This document shows, piece after piece, positions 46,301 to 58,251 of a stretch of 64,000 nucleotides of DNA. This DNA comes from Onchidella celtica. Lineage: Eukaryota > Mollusca > Gastropoda > Systellommatophora > Onchidiidae. Under the pieces are notes generated by a model. The model saw only the letters and a list, made by a program, of their open reading frames with translations. It did not search any database and was not told where the DNA came from. The position numbers and the translations under genes were made by a program. The DNA lies in NCBI GenBank assembly GCA_963931925.1, contig OZ007567.1, forward strand, positions 94,065,778 through 94,129,777, read 5' to 3'. Every line of letters starts with the position of its first letter. Position 1 is the stretch's first letter.

Positions 46301-49300
46301 TCCACAACTTGCGCGCGTATAAACACGGTGAGTACAACTCACAGAGCTCTGTGGTACCAGTCTTTTTCGTTCAATTATGAAGGGGTGTTGTGCGAATTGT
46401 TGCATTGTTGATAAGGATGATAAGCGCGCAAGTCGACGGGCGGAATTTGGCGAATTGAACCGTCTTGGTATCCTGTGTCCGGGATCGAACAAATTCTCCT
46501 CCATTGGTTCTGCTCATCGAAAAATCATTTTTACAACACCGTGCCCTCTCCATTTACATATATGCACAGTCTCACACAAATATCCTTGAACTGGTCAGTC
46601 CGTCCATGGCTCCAGTCATGATTAAAAGAACACAACAAAACCCTGATCTATTACCTGACATTGTTATTAATCTACTTAATGTATGAACAGAAAAGTCAAT
46701 TCTGACGGGTACCAACGTCTATGGCGCTCGGTATGAGCCAAGACCTAGATACGACCCTTCAGCAGACCAAACCTGCGTGCCATAACCAGCTTTATTACAA
46801 AATCGCCCATTTTCAGATTAACTTAACCCTGTATGTTGGATTTTCTGCAGGGTTTTGACAGTTTTGTTTTTTTCCTATTTACCTGATTAAATGAAACTGC
46901 ACTGGGCGGCTGCTGCAGTCAATGCCAATGGTCCTTTCACAGTGCTTGTTACACTATCACCAATGCTGACTCTTACGCAATTGCGTAAATCCTATTATGG
47001 CCTTGTGTTGTGGAACTTTCTGTTTGTTTTATAGTTAAGCGCCCCCCCCCCACACCCACACACCTTCACCCCACCCACTGAAAGACAGGAGTAATTTGAA
47101 AGTCTGTAAAAGAGGATCCTAACATAGACATACACCACAATTCATTACTCATTGTTATCAAGTGCTATTATAATCATCATGGTTATTATTATCGCTGGTA
47201 ATAAATAATTACTGCCAAGCGTTACCAAGAATTGAAGTTCCATCCATCTTTCCAGAATTTTTGGAGTAAAATTGCAGAGACTCAGCTCAGTTTTCGTTTA
47301 TTTAACTTTTGTTTGTTTCTTTGTTTTTTTTTTGTTTTTTGTTTTTACTCCTTGTCTTTTAACGCATGTAGGCATGGGCGTTTACTCCCAGTGACAGATT
47401 TGTGTATTCAAGCAGTTTATCTAAAAGTTTTCAGCACTTTACAAGATATAAACTATAATAGACGATTCATGGACTAGACACGAGTTAGTCTGAACCGCAA
47501 AGATAGACAACACCTTTGACACTTGTGGAAAGTGCTTCTCTTAAATGTTAAAGGGGCAAGAAGGGTTTAATTTCTGTGGGCAAGTTATTAGCACAAGGTT
47601 TAAAATGGAAACAAATAAACAAAAGGTCGTTGAAAAACTCCCCCCCCCCCCCACCTCCATGTTTATCTTAAAAATTAGTGGTACGTGAAGATGTATTCGG
47701 GCTGATTCTCTCTCTTTCACCCCCTCTGTCTGTCTCTCTCTCTGCCTGTCTGTCTGTCTGTCTGTCTGTTTCTCTCTCTCTTAGACTCTTGTGCCTTTTT
47801 CTCTTACTCCATTTCCCGTGCTTTCTCCCGTTCTCATTTGGTCTTTCACTTCCTTGCACTTTGACAGTATTATGCAATGGAATATCCCATAGAATTAATG
47901 TAGATCGATCGCAGTAGTGGAGGTGAGGCGGCTGGCCTTGCTGGAACTTAAGACAGGCATAACCAACACAGCCCAGCGGTAGGCAGTGGCCAGTTAAGAA
48001 CTGAAAAGTTTATCGAGTATTAGTACTGGGCGTAGGTTCTGTAACAAGGCCTGTAGACTCCAGCGAGTATTTGGGCTTCTACTAATCCTCTATAAGCCGA
48101 GTCACCTACATTGGTGGGGCATAAATAATGGTCCCTTTGTTGAGACAAGAACTTCCGTTGTTTGAAGTGGCAGGGGGAGTAATACCTGATGCAGAGCTGC
48201 TGTTTGGATCTTCAGTCAATGTTATCGATTTGACGAGTTGCACAAGAGTTTTTGTGTGTGGATGATGAATGGACGGGAGTTGAGGGCTAATAACAAAATT
48301 TATCACTATAGGAGAGATAATGATACTGGCCTGACTCCTGTAACTGCACTCACGTATAGAGGCAAACTTCCCCCCCCCCCCCCCCGACTGTAATCTATTG
48401 CATTTCTGCACTTCGGGACATTGTAAGAGATTGGATTCTTCATTCTTCACCAAGATTTGCTAGTGCAATAAAATCTTTTCTTCCCAGAGGTATTGGTATC
48501 AGACAAGATTGCCAAAATTCTGAAATTTAGTCTAAAGAATTCAACGGACTGGATTTTCTTCAACAAAACTGGAAATTTATTTTGAAACCTGAGGGGGGGG
48601 GGGGTTATAGATTTAAAATGTTTATCAAGGTCTTAAAATTGACACTCAACATTCTAATGGCTGTACTCTCTAACTTGGGTTGAGACCAAGCGTACAAAAG
48701 GCGAACAGCGCCTGGCGGGAAAAGGGGGGAGGGGGGATTTAAAAATTCACCAGAATCGAGATCGCGCACTTTATGGATGGCCCTTAGGGATTTTATTAAA
48801 AAAGGACATCTTTTAAAAAGAATGCAAAAAAAAAAAAAAAACTTGCACCTGATTAGAAAAATTGTTCTACATACAGGCCTCAAATTAAGCACTTTCAGCC
48901 CATATTGCACATTGGTGTGCGATCAATAAATGTTCCCTCTTGGTGCATTGCACACCCTTGTGTGGATCCCTTTTGTCATCTAGTCCACTTTCCTTGTAAG
49001 TCAAAAAAAATAAGGTCACAATGATTTTTTAGAAAATGTATACAGAACCCTAAGTCCTCAAGGAAAAGGCACAATTTCCTGTTAGGTACTGTAGGAACAA
49101 TCCCTATTCTGAAGTCACGGGCTGAAAGTGTTAAACACCAACAACGAATCTGAAGTGACGTGACAACCGTTGCATAATGATTCAAAGGCCTTAATACAAG
49201 AGCTAGATTTCTAAGTATATCAGTTATCAAGTCGAAATCGAGAAGCTCTTAAGGTTTCATTAACCCAAGGCTTAAAATAATTTATCAATGTCAGGAAACC

Positions 49301-49850
49301 GCAAAATCAAGTTATTCAACTAGATGCTAATTTTAGACAATTCTAGACAACAATAGATGGCTGGAACTCGAACACGCAATGCCAGAGAATAGTTTTACTC
49401 ACTGGAAGAAATGAACTTGACGTTCGTTATTTTTCCTAGCCGGTCTTGCATGTTGTGTCCGGCTATATTGTGAGGTCAGCAGCGGTAGAGAGGAGAGGGA
49501 GCAAGTGTGGGCTGATGATTCTTCACGCTTGTATAGACAGAGCCCTTGAGGTTTTCACTGCTGTGTAGCATAGCTGACGGATGTTGACATAGGTCTTGTT
49601 CACGGTCAGCCCAAGCGTGCACTGTTGTTCAATTCACCACCTTGGATACGCCAACTGACACCCCAAGTTTTCAGGAGTTGACATTATTGTCGAGTCGAAC
49701 TTGGTACACACAGACAGAAAAAAACTGGGACAAAGGCTTAAAAGGCCAAAACAGAATCGCTGAAGGTAAGACGTAAAAAATAATGTGGTCAAATTAAAAC
49801 CAACACCTGCATCTGACATTTGCTCTTTCCAGGAAGGAGTTTCAATTGCT
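46301..49850. other. Intergenic, simple repeats only
   Basis: C runs near 47041 and 47641-47652, CT/CTGT repeats at 47697-47782, a C run at 48370-48385 and an A run near 48827-48841. No gene supported. Confidence 0.45.
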
Positions 49851-49990
49851 ACAATAATAATAATAAAATAATAATAATAAATGATAATAATGATAATATC
49901 ATTATCATGATAATAATAATATCATTATCATAATAATAATAATAATAATAAAAAATAAAATAATAACAGTAATTATAATATATAAATAAT
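49851..49990. repeat. (AAT)n tract with ATAATGATAAT palindromes
   Basis: AAT repeats containing GATAATATCATTATC-type inverted repeats that could extrude as hairpins. Confidence 0.85.
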
Positions 49991-50424
49991 TAAATAAAAA
50001 GAGTCCCCTAAATGACATAGGCTTTAAATCGGTAATTCACCTGTCTAATGAGCCTTAAAAAAGAAAACCAGAATAAAATATGAAAAAAAAGGGCGACTGC
50101 TATTCTGGCAGGTCGACAATTCTTACTTCTCTGGCATTATTAAGTTATCTTGTAGGATGCATGAATCGTAGGCCGAGAGCAGGATTATTGAAATTAATTA
50201 GCATGAAAAACTTTACGGTATTGTGTTACCCATTTTTCTAGCACTTTCCCTAACCCTTTCCACAGACCTATCCGCAGGCCTTTAAATATTCGGAAAACAG
50301 AGCATCAGTTTCGGTGGGACCGCAGTGTTATTGGTCATGAAATGATAGCCAGCATACGAAATACATGAAATTTGATTTGTTAAAAAGTCCAAATCCTGGC
50401 GCTCAACAAATGACTGCGTATGTA

Positions 50425-50548
50425 CCCATTGTACATTGTCGTCAAACAAATTAGGTTCATTGGCATCAGATCCCTTTCTGTCTCATTGGAACCTGGAATC
50501 TCTCGCACCCAGGCCAAGCGCTTTAATCATTCGACCACTGCATCGGCA
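50425..50548 (-). mobile_element. tRNA-derived SINE, copy 1
   Basis: The minus strand reads GCAGTGGTCGAATGATTAAA then GCGCTTGGCCTGGGTGCGAG and GGTTCCAAT. The A-box-like TGGTCGAATGA and B-box-like GGTTCCAAT occur at tRNA spacing with a long-variable-arm (Ser/Leu-like) layout. The acceptor stem is not intact, so it is a SINE head and not a tRNA gene. Confidence 0.55.
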
Positions 50549-50552
50549 GTAG

Positions 50553-50690
50553 CCATCACACATTGTCGTCAAACCATTAAGGTTCCGTGACATCACATCC
50601 CTTTTTGTCCCAAGTGGGATTAGACCCTGGAACCCCTCTCACCTAGGCCAAGCGCTCCAACCATTCGACTACCGCATCGACTGTTTGGGC
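50553..50690 (-). mobile_element. tRNA-derived SINE, copy 2 (tandem with copy 1)
   Basis: The minus strand reads GATGCGGTAGTCGAATGGTT then GGAGCGCTTGGCCTAGGTGA and GGTTCCAGG. The body (CATTGTCGTCAAAC and ATCCCTTT on the plus strand) repeats that of copy 1. Two adjacent copies suggest tandem duplication or insertion of a dimer. Confidence 0.55.
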
Positions 50691-51488
50691 AGAGAATCCT
50701 GTGGAAATTCCAAAGGTGAATGTGGAAGAAGAAACCCACTGCACGAAACGTGCATGGATAAAAAATCTCATTAACATCACAAAAATTTAAAAAATCATTT
50801 TATCCATCTTGTCGCCCCAGTTCCGCGAGGAGCCATGATGCCAAACTGAAAATTCAGGCTCCGCGCAGTTTTAAATCGAACTTTTCGGTCTCTGAATGAC
50901 ACATAAGCCCAGGGACTTGAACTGCAATCAAGTGCCCTGTGTTTCAGTTGGTTAAAATGGACAAATAGGTTTCTAATTCTGGCTATCTAGTGTCAGGCTC
51001 TATTTGCAAAATTCCCGAATTCTAAATAAGGTGATCCCAGCCGCCTTCTTAATCATTCACCAGCAAGACCTGGGCGTGATATAGACTATATTATCAGTCC
51101 AGCTATCCCTGTTGTCTAAAATTTTAGACTATAACTTATTTTCAGCCCAACCGTCCGTATCAGTCTATCGTCTAGAAATTTAATCTAGATTTTTATTTAT
51201 TATCAGTCAAACCTTCCGTGTCAGTCTCATGTCTAGACTATATTATTTTATGATCAGTCCAACTATCAATCTGTTGCCTGTATATCAGCCTGCTTGATCA
51301 TCAGTATGTCATTTGGTGTTTTGGGGGGGGGGGGGGTGGGGGGAGGGGTGTCTCATTAATCTATCATTGTATTCGTTTGTCAAAGTTTGAGGACACCATC
51401 AATGCATTGTTTGGGATAGCATGTAAGAGTTAAAAGTCAAATATCTCTCTCCCTCTTCTACCTGTTTCTCTGTCTTTCTCTCTTTCTC

Positions 51489-51748
51489 TTATCCGCATTA
51501 TGATCATCACGCTTACAGTGGCTCTCTTCTTCTCTTTCTCTTATCCGCATTATGATCATCACGCTTACAGTGGCTCTCTTCTTCTCTTTCTCTTATCCGC
51601 ATTATGATCATCACGCTTACAGTGGCTCTCTTCTTCTCTTTCTCTTATCCGCATTATGATCATCACGCTTACAGTGGCTCTCTTCTTCTCTTTCTCTTAT
51701 CCGCATTATGATCATCACGCTTACAGTGGCTCTCTTCTTCTCTTTCTC
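51489..51748. repeat. 52-bp minisatellite, five units
   Basis: The unit begins TTATCCGCATTATGATCATC, continues ACGCTTACAGTGGCTCTCTT and ends CTTCTCTTTCTC. Starts are at 51489, 51541, 51593, 51645 and 51697. The units are practically identical, which points to recent expansion or ongoing homogenisation. Open frames over it are by-products. Confidence 0.95.
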
Positions 51749-52222
51749 TTTCTGCCCCCCCCCCCTCCCTCCCTCTTTCTCTGTCTCTTTTTTTTTTTCA
51801 GCTTCTTGGTCATCACAATATACGCCAAGGCTCCCCCGCACCCCCCCCTCTTCAATCTCTTCCTCTCTCTCTTCTCTCTCTCCGTCTCTTCCTCTGTCTT
51901 CTTTCTCGATTTCTCATATTGTCCTCTTTTTTCTTTTTTTTCTCCGCCTCCCTCTTCTCTCATCTTTTCTTTCGTTCTACTCCCCCCCGCCTCTCTTTTT
52001 CCTTCTCTCTCTCTTTCCTCCTCTCTCTCCTTTCATCTTCTCTCTCTCTCTTTCTTTCTCTCTTCTTTCTCTTCACCTTTCCTCTCTTTTTTCCCGTCAT
52101 CTTCCCTCTTTTTTTCTCTTTCTCTATCGGTCTCTCTCTCCCCCCCCCTCTCTCTCTCTCTCGTAAATGCACCATGATTATCATCTGAGATTTTTTTTTT
52201 TTTTCGTTTTTTTTTTTTTTTT
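51749..52222. repeat. Long polypyrimidine tract (plus strand)
   Basis: About 470 bp of C/T-only or nearly C/T-only sequence, ending in poly(T) at 52189-52222. Frames of more than 150 codons (Ser/Leu/Phe/Pro only) are compositional. Confidence 0.95.
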
Positions 52223-54790
52223 CAGTTGCTGTTGTCTTTCTGTGTTTCTGCAATTCTTCAAAAAAGAAATAAAAACTTGGGGACTTCAGAAGAGAACATA
52301 CAAAGGCCAGCGCTCTATTCACTACTGTACCTTCAGTTGATGAACCATCTAATCAGAAACAATGTCAAGTGTGGCACTAATCAGTAAGTCCATTATTACT
52401 GCACAGAAACATTGTTTTTTCAGAAATGTAAGATTTCAGGCAAAGGGTTTAAAAAAAAAAATAGACTGGCTGAAGTGTTTGTGGGGGAACTAAAGCTATG
52501 AGACGTGAATCTAGGGGAAAACAGACTTTCAAACCACTGGTGTGGACTGCAATTTTCTCTACATTGCAAGAAGAACCCAGATCCGGGTCGGGTCTATGTT
52601 AAATATCACATCTACTCCCAAACTTCCAAGTCACCTTAGTGGTAAGACATTCTGGCGTCGCCGTATCATGTCTTTGACCTGCCAAGCTTGCATTAACATC
52701 CTCATCTCGAAAAAAAAAAAAGTGAAAAAAAAAGGGATGAAAGTTCCTTTGCAAAGTCTCACGACTGTGGACAAATCACGAAACATCTAAATATTGCATG
52801 AAAAACCATGAAGCAAAAATTGTTGGACATAATGCCAGATTTCGCCCCAAGTCTTGCTGTGAAATAATTATGATCTCAAGAAACACTTTAGTATTCTCAT
52901 AACTCGTTCACAATCAGTAGGGCTTCAAAAAGACGTTCCCTGCCCCCCTCCCCCCTCTTTCTTTTCCAGCCCCACGTACTATAAGTAGGTCGCCCACCAG
53001 TCGAGTTTGATCGGCCGACTAGTTTGATGATGACGTCACCATATTTTTCAAAAAGAACTCATGCACCTTCCAAGTAGTTGGATCTCAAGGTGCGCACTTA
53101 AGCTACCTCGTATCGCATCCTTAGTTCTTGATTGTTCCAGTTTCCGTTTTGGCACTACTGTGAAATTCGACGTTAAAGCGGCGTCAGTGTTATTATGATA
53201 AAGAGTTAGATTAAATCGGAAATGTGAATCGTAAGTGATAAGTGCCACAACGCACTTTAAACTAGAGACAAAGTGTGCATTTGTTATACCTCTTCTACAT
53301 ATACAAAAAGATCTCCAGTTTTTCAGAAAATGGAATTAGAAGAACCAGCAAGAACTGTGGTCGCGATATCTATCACCGCTGCGACCCCTCGCTTATCTGT
53401 GCTGTTTTAATCTAATCTTAAGCTGCCTCAGTACTCTGACATTGTGATAATTAACAAACTTTCTGTAGTTTAAGGAAGGAATTGATGTCAAAATTATTCA
53501 TGGACAGCGCGTGCGCATGGCCAGGCCAGGGCTGTTCTTTCTTGTGAACAAGACATGCCAGAGTGGTAAATCTGTCCATGGACCACAGTTTATTTGCATA
53601 TTCTATTTTTCTCTTTGCCAAAGTCATGTTTAGAATGCCAATAAATCAGTAGGGATTTTTTTTTTTCAGGTACATTGTCAAGGGCCCTGGCAATATTTCT
53701 GTTAGATCACTAATTTAGTGCTTGAGTGCTCTCCAAATATTGGTTAATGAAGTTACGTAATTTAAGAAATAAGTAAGTTAATGGTTCGTGTAGGTGACAG
53801 AACATCAATATAGCCAGCCGTCCTCACATTAAAATGAACACTTATTAGAGCCCATAAAAACAGATATTTAAATCCACCGACAGCAATACTCAATCAAATT
53901 AGCACAAAAGTCAACTGTAATAAGAAAAGAAGCCGAGTTGGTTAAAAAAAAAAAATCGATATGATTGGAAGTTCGACAAAGCTCCTGTGAACACATTTTC
54001 TAAACCTCACTAAACAATTAACTTTGGGCAGTATAGTTCAGGAAACCATGATTAAATACTGCGTCTTTAATGAAATGTAGAAGTGTGAAGATCATGTTGC
54101 TGGATACGGGTATCAGCTCATCGATTTACTCTTGAGTAATGCTGTGGCTGGTCCTCTGTATGTGTAAGTCTCTCTCTGTGTGTGTATATGTATATGTCTG
54201 TGTGTGCTTGGATATGTTTGCGCGTGTGTGTGTTTGATAATGTTTACAGTCTTGTGTTAGCCGGCACGCCCATTTTGTTTGATGTTCGTGACCAGCACAG
54301 TAAGGTTTTGATTCTGAGTTCCTGGCGAAGGCACATGGATCCAGGGACGTTCATTTGGTGCCAGGAAGGCAGGCACTGGAGTAAGAAAGTAGAACAGGAA
54401 GAGAGATTATATCCAACTACACTCACCGTGATCATCTGTAAATCTGGTGTATAACCAAATTGTTGATAAACTTTGCTTGTGATAGATTTTTGTGATGGCT
54501 TAATACAAATAAATACTGAACATTACTATTACATAAATATGACGTAAGTGACCGTGATGTCGTGTGTCTCGGGTGACGGTAAAAGGAAGAGGGAAGAGAG
54601 GAGTTAATTATGATTGGATGGTTGATAACGTAACTGAATGTGGGATTTGAAAGGCACCTCTTGGTTTTTTTTAGAGAAATTTGGTAAATTTCAGTAATTT
54701 TATCCGATTTCAGTTGGTTTACAGGTTTCTTTTATTGTGCAAGATCATACATATATATTTTTTTTTTACTTTTAAAAGTACACGATGTAG
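52223..54790. other. Intergenic, fragments of repeats
   Basis: Contains a TGACGTCA-bearing MITE end near 53005-53042, an interspersed repeat at 53085-53340 and a GT-rich microsatellite at 54160-54240. No gene supported. Confidence 0.45.
53085..53340. repeat. Interspersed repeat, copy 1
   Basis: Aligns with 55435-55665. Shared words include AAGTGTGCATTTGTTATAC, GATAAGTGCCACA and AAAGATCTCCA. The family was not recognised. Confidence 0.55.
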
Positions 54791-54793
54791 CCT

Positions 54794-55105
54794 CCTTTAG
54801 TGAACCTAAAAAGTTTTGGTGAAAGGGCTTTCAGCCATGTTGAACCCAGGGTGTGGAATGAGATTCCTTTAGATGTCCGCAGTTCGCAAGTATTTTCACA
54901 GTTTAAAAGGATGTTAAAATGTCATTTGTATGAGAGTTTCTAGTCTATGTAAAAGCTATCTATTATTATTATTATTATGTGTGTATCAATGTGGGTTGTG
55001 TGTGTGAGTTTACCCATGTATTTTTTGACATGTTTCTGTAAAGCGCATAGAGCATTTTTGTAATGGATATGCGCTATATAAATGCCATCCATTATTATTA
55101 TTATA
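54794..55105 (+). mobile_element. Non-LTR retrotransposon (CR1/L2-like) 3' end
   Basis: The plus strand reads KSFGERAFSHVEPRVWNEIP then SSQVFSQFKRMLKCHLYESF to TAG at 54941-54943. The F-x-x-x-x-P-R-x-WNxxP ... FK-x-x-LK-x-HL pattern is the C-terminus of CR1/L2-type reverse transcriptases. A short 3' UTR follows with GCGCTATATAAATGCC and an (ATT)n tail, the usual end of such LINEs. It is 5'-truncated and only the last 50 codons remain. Confidence 0.8.
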
Positions 55106-55434
55106 GTGTAACACATGAGAATATCTTTGGAATTTTTGGATTATTTAGATCATCGTTCAGGCCTCTCCTCGTAAATCTGAAACATAACGGAATTTGAAAC
55201 AAAATGAAATCTTGATTCTTTGAAAGGATCTAACAGTTCTGGTTCGTCTGTGGTGTGGTCCAGTGTTTCTGAGAGAGGAAATCCAATCTTTATCCCAGGT
55301 CTGGTCAAGCAGTATCTAGGTTAATTATCAGACCAGTCGTAAAACCTCGTGAATCCTCAGGCAAAGTGACCACCCCCCCCCCCACAAAAAAAAAAAAGAA
55401 GAAAAAAATCTGAAACGTAGCTAGATCTAGCGAC

Positions 55435-55665
55435 CTCAGTTCTCCTTTGTTCCAACTGCACTTTTTGCACAGCTGAGAAACTGGACGCAAAACGTTCGCG
55501 GCTTTAGCCTTAGTATTATAATAAGGAGTTAAAATAAATCGGTACTCTTTGAAACAGCTAGATAAGTGCCACAGAGCATTTGAAACAAGGGTCAAAGTGT
55601 GCATTTGTTATACATCATCTACATACTTAAAGATCTCCAAGTTTTCAGAACATAGAGATAGAACA
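55435..55665. repeat. Interspersed repeat, copy 2
   Basis: Partner of 53085-53340 in the same orientation, sharing GATAAGTGCCACA and AAGTGTGCATTTGTTATAC. Confidence 0.55.
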
Positions 55666-58060
55666 AAGAAGAAGTAAGGTCGCAAGTTGGTTATGCCCAA
55701 AACTCTGAAGATGTCGGTGTAGATGTGTCTGGACCAGGCACGTTTTAAATAGTGTAGGGTACAACAATGATCAGGAGAGATCGAATGACTGATTTATGGC
55801 AGCTGGAGGTTATTTGAATCCATTGTCCAGGTTTGTCGACCCCACAACAGGTCAATGATAACGCGATCACCTTGTCAAGGGGGGACCACCGTTTTAATTC
55901 GTGATAGTGTAGAGTTCTTTCTCTTATTTATGCCTTTCTTATTTTTTGTTTTTTGCCCTTGTGTTTTGAAAATAAAATTTCAGGAAATGTAATAGAATTT
56001 TCCATGGTTTATTATTTGTCTTAGCTTCATACCGCCTACACCAAAACCACATCCATTAATTAGAGAGCAATACTTCAGTATTCACAACAAACTGCCCTGA
56101 CATTTTTAAGTCGGTTTTGGAGAAAGTCAGTAAAAAGTAACTGATAGTATAGGAGGTTTGGGTTTCTGCTTTATAACTTAGCAGATTGTGATTGCCAGTC
56201 GACCCGGGCAAACTAAATCTTACAAATGTTCCTTGTACCAAGCCCAGTTGTGTACCCCGATTCCTTGCAGAATACACTGATGTGATATATTGACTTTCGG
56301 CCGGCAATATGGAAATCGAGGAGTGGAGCGCAATTTCCGCTCACACTTTACGATCTACTCGACCAAAATGCGTCTCTTATTTTGCGGTTAAAAAAAATTG
56401 TGAGTGAATAATATTAAAGACTGGCTTTTGTCCAAAACAGGGGTGCCCACGTAACTTATCATCAAAAATCGATGCAGTGCACCAAGTTTCATAAGGTTTG
56501 ATCACGTAGTCATGAAGTTTTTGATGCTTACATGTTCACCTTCTAGCTCCATTATAGTACTCACGATTTGCTCACCATGAACAAGTAGGAGCCAGCAGAG
56601 AAGTCCTGTGTTTGATTTGAGATCAGGTTTTATGTGGCGTCGGTACGACAACGGCTAGGTCATATTGACGCAAGCGAAAATATCTGGATAAACATGAGAA
56701 ATTGTGTGATTAAAGCTGCAATTATTATAGTGACTTGTGGTTTGAAGAGCCATTTGTGAACTTTCATTTTCGTTTATCTACACACTATCAATATGGAGGA
56801 AAGATGGATGTATTTTTTTAACTTTTGTATTTTTATGATGATGATGATAAATTTTACCTTGCAATACAAGGATATTTTCTGTCATTGCTATGTATAGAAT
56901 GAACACCGTCTGAGGAAATGAGCCCCATTTATAAAATTGCAGTCAGAAATCTGTGCACAAAAACTCGAGCTATAACTGGTGTCTCCAAGCAAATGTCATC
57001 TGTCTTTTCATTTGGCCAAAGTGAATTTGTAAAGTGAAGATAAATAAATGAGTAAATAAATAAGTAAATAAATAAATACATTTTTATTTAATCACAGCCC
57101 AATGGTCTTTACGACCTGGTAATGTTCAGGCCTACATGCTGATGGCACTTTATTAGCCTATTATAATTGTCTACATTTTTACTAAGATTCAGTCATAATA
57201 GTTGCGGTATTCACGTATTTTCACCTATCGTTAAGTCTTTGTTAATAAAGATTTAGTTCAAGGAAATGATTCGTGTACATCTTTGTACGCCATGTGGAAA
57301 CTCATGTCTCGAGTCACTGAACAGTTGGTTGTCACAGATCTAATCCTCATTCCATCAGGGCGAAATTTGAAAGCAAAACTGCCATTCCTTCGTTTTAAAT
57401 CGTATTAAAATTGTCATCTTCTTCACTTTCCACTGTCATTTGTATGTGATACATTACTACGACCTGTTCAGCTCCCGCTAACAAAACCTCTGTTAATTTT
57501 GTCTATTCACAGGTTCCAGCCATGGGACATAACTCTGAGAAAACCAAGGAATTGCCTGCAAGGGACGAGTTATCCAAGCTTTAGATACTCGGGCTTACTT
57601 TTTCACCAACGCTTTTCAGTCATTAGCGAGGAAGGGAAAAAGATAATATAGCCTGCTGTGATCTGATATTGGTTGACCTAAAAGTGAAAGAAAGCTACAG
57701 TTTGACATTAACCAGTTTGTCCAAATAAAACAATCTTTTGCGTGTTTGAAGTAGTTTAAAAAAAAGAAGGAAAGAAAGGGCGGTGAAATATTTGTTCTAA
57801 GATCCTCTTGGACAGGAACTGTTGGATCTGGGCCTACATGTCGCTTGCTGATAATATCGCCGCCAGGATTCTTGAGTCGGGCTCTCTGTGAACTTGGCCT
57901 TTGTTTTATTATCTTTAATATTGTAGACGGCAGGGGATTATTGATATGAAAGTGTCAAGAGACGCGAGGTGCGAGGATTGAATGCTCAGCGATTTATTCA
58001 CACCAAACCCATTGTCTCTGGAAACTGTACTACAGGGGGTTCAGCCTTTAGGGTTAGGCT
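55666..58060. other. Intergenic, upstream of the 601-codon gene
   Basis: AATA/AAAT repeats at 57036-57080 and a (GAT)n run near 56836. A possible acceptor lies near 57511, but nothing is convincingly coding. Confidence 0.4.
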
Positions 58061-58061
58061 G

Positions 58062-58068
58062 TATATAA
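58062..58068 (+). promoter_or_regulatory. TATA-like box before the 601-codon gene
   Basis: TATATAA lies 184 nt upstream of the chosen ATG. That would allow a start site near 58095 and a 5' UTR of about 155 nt without an intron. Confidence 0.35.
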
Positions 58069-58251
58069 TAGCAAGGCAAATTCTTTGCGTGGGTAATTTC
58101 ATTCACCACTGCTAAGTACACACTAGAGTATGGTCACTTATTGACTTTCATCAACATTCCGGTCCGTAGGGGCAAAAGTATTGATGTGGTTAGGCTATTG
58201 CTAGAGACTAGACCCCGCGGCATAGACTGGGTGGGTGGTGTATTGTCCACC

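Noticed and set aside
50553..50690. Possible genuine tRNA gene
   Set aside because: No intact acceptor stem or cloverleaf. A SINE head explains the boxes better.
51656..52322. Several overlapping frames of 80-173 codons on both strands
   Set aside because: Produced by the minisatellite and polypyrimidine tract. Composition is Ser/Leu/Phe/Pro or Arg/Glu/Lys only.
54182..54454. 90-codon plus-strand frame
   Set aside because: Begins in a GT microsatellite. The remainder has no recognised domain or splice support.
58141..58251. Upstream 37-codon extension of the orphan protein
   Set aside because: It starts with TTG, not ATG. The ATG at 58252 has the better context. The extension could only be coding if an upstream exon joins it.
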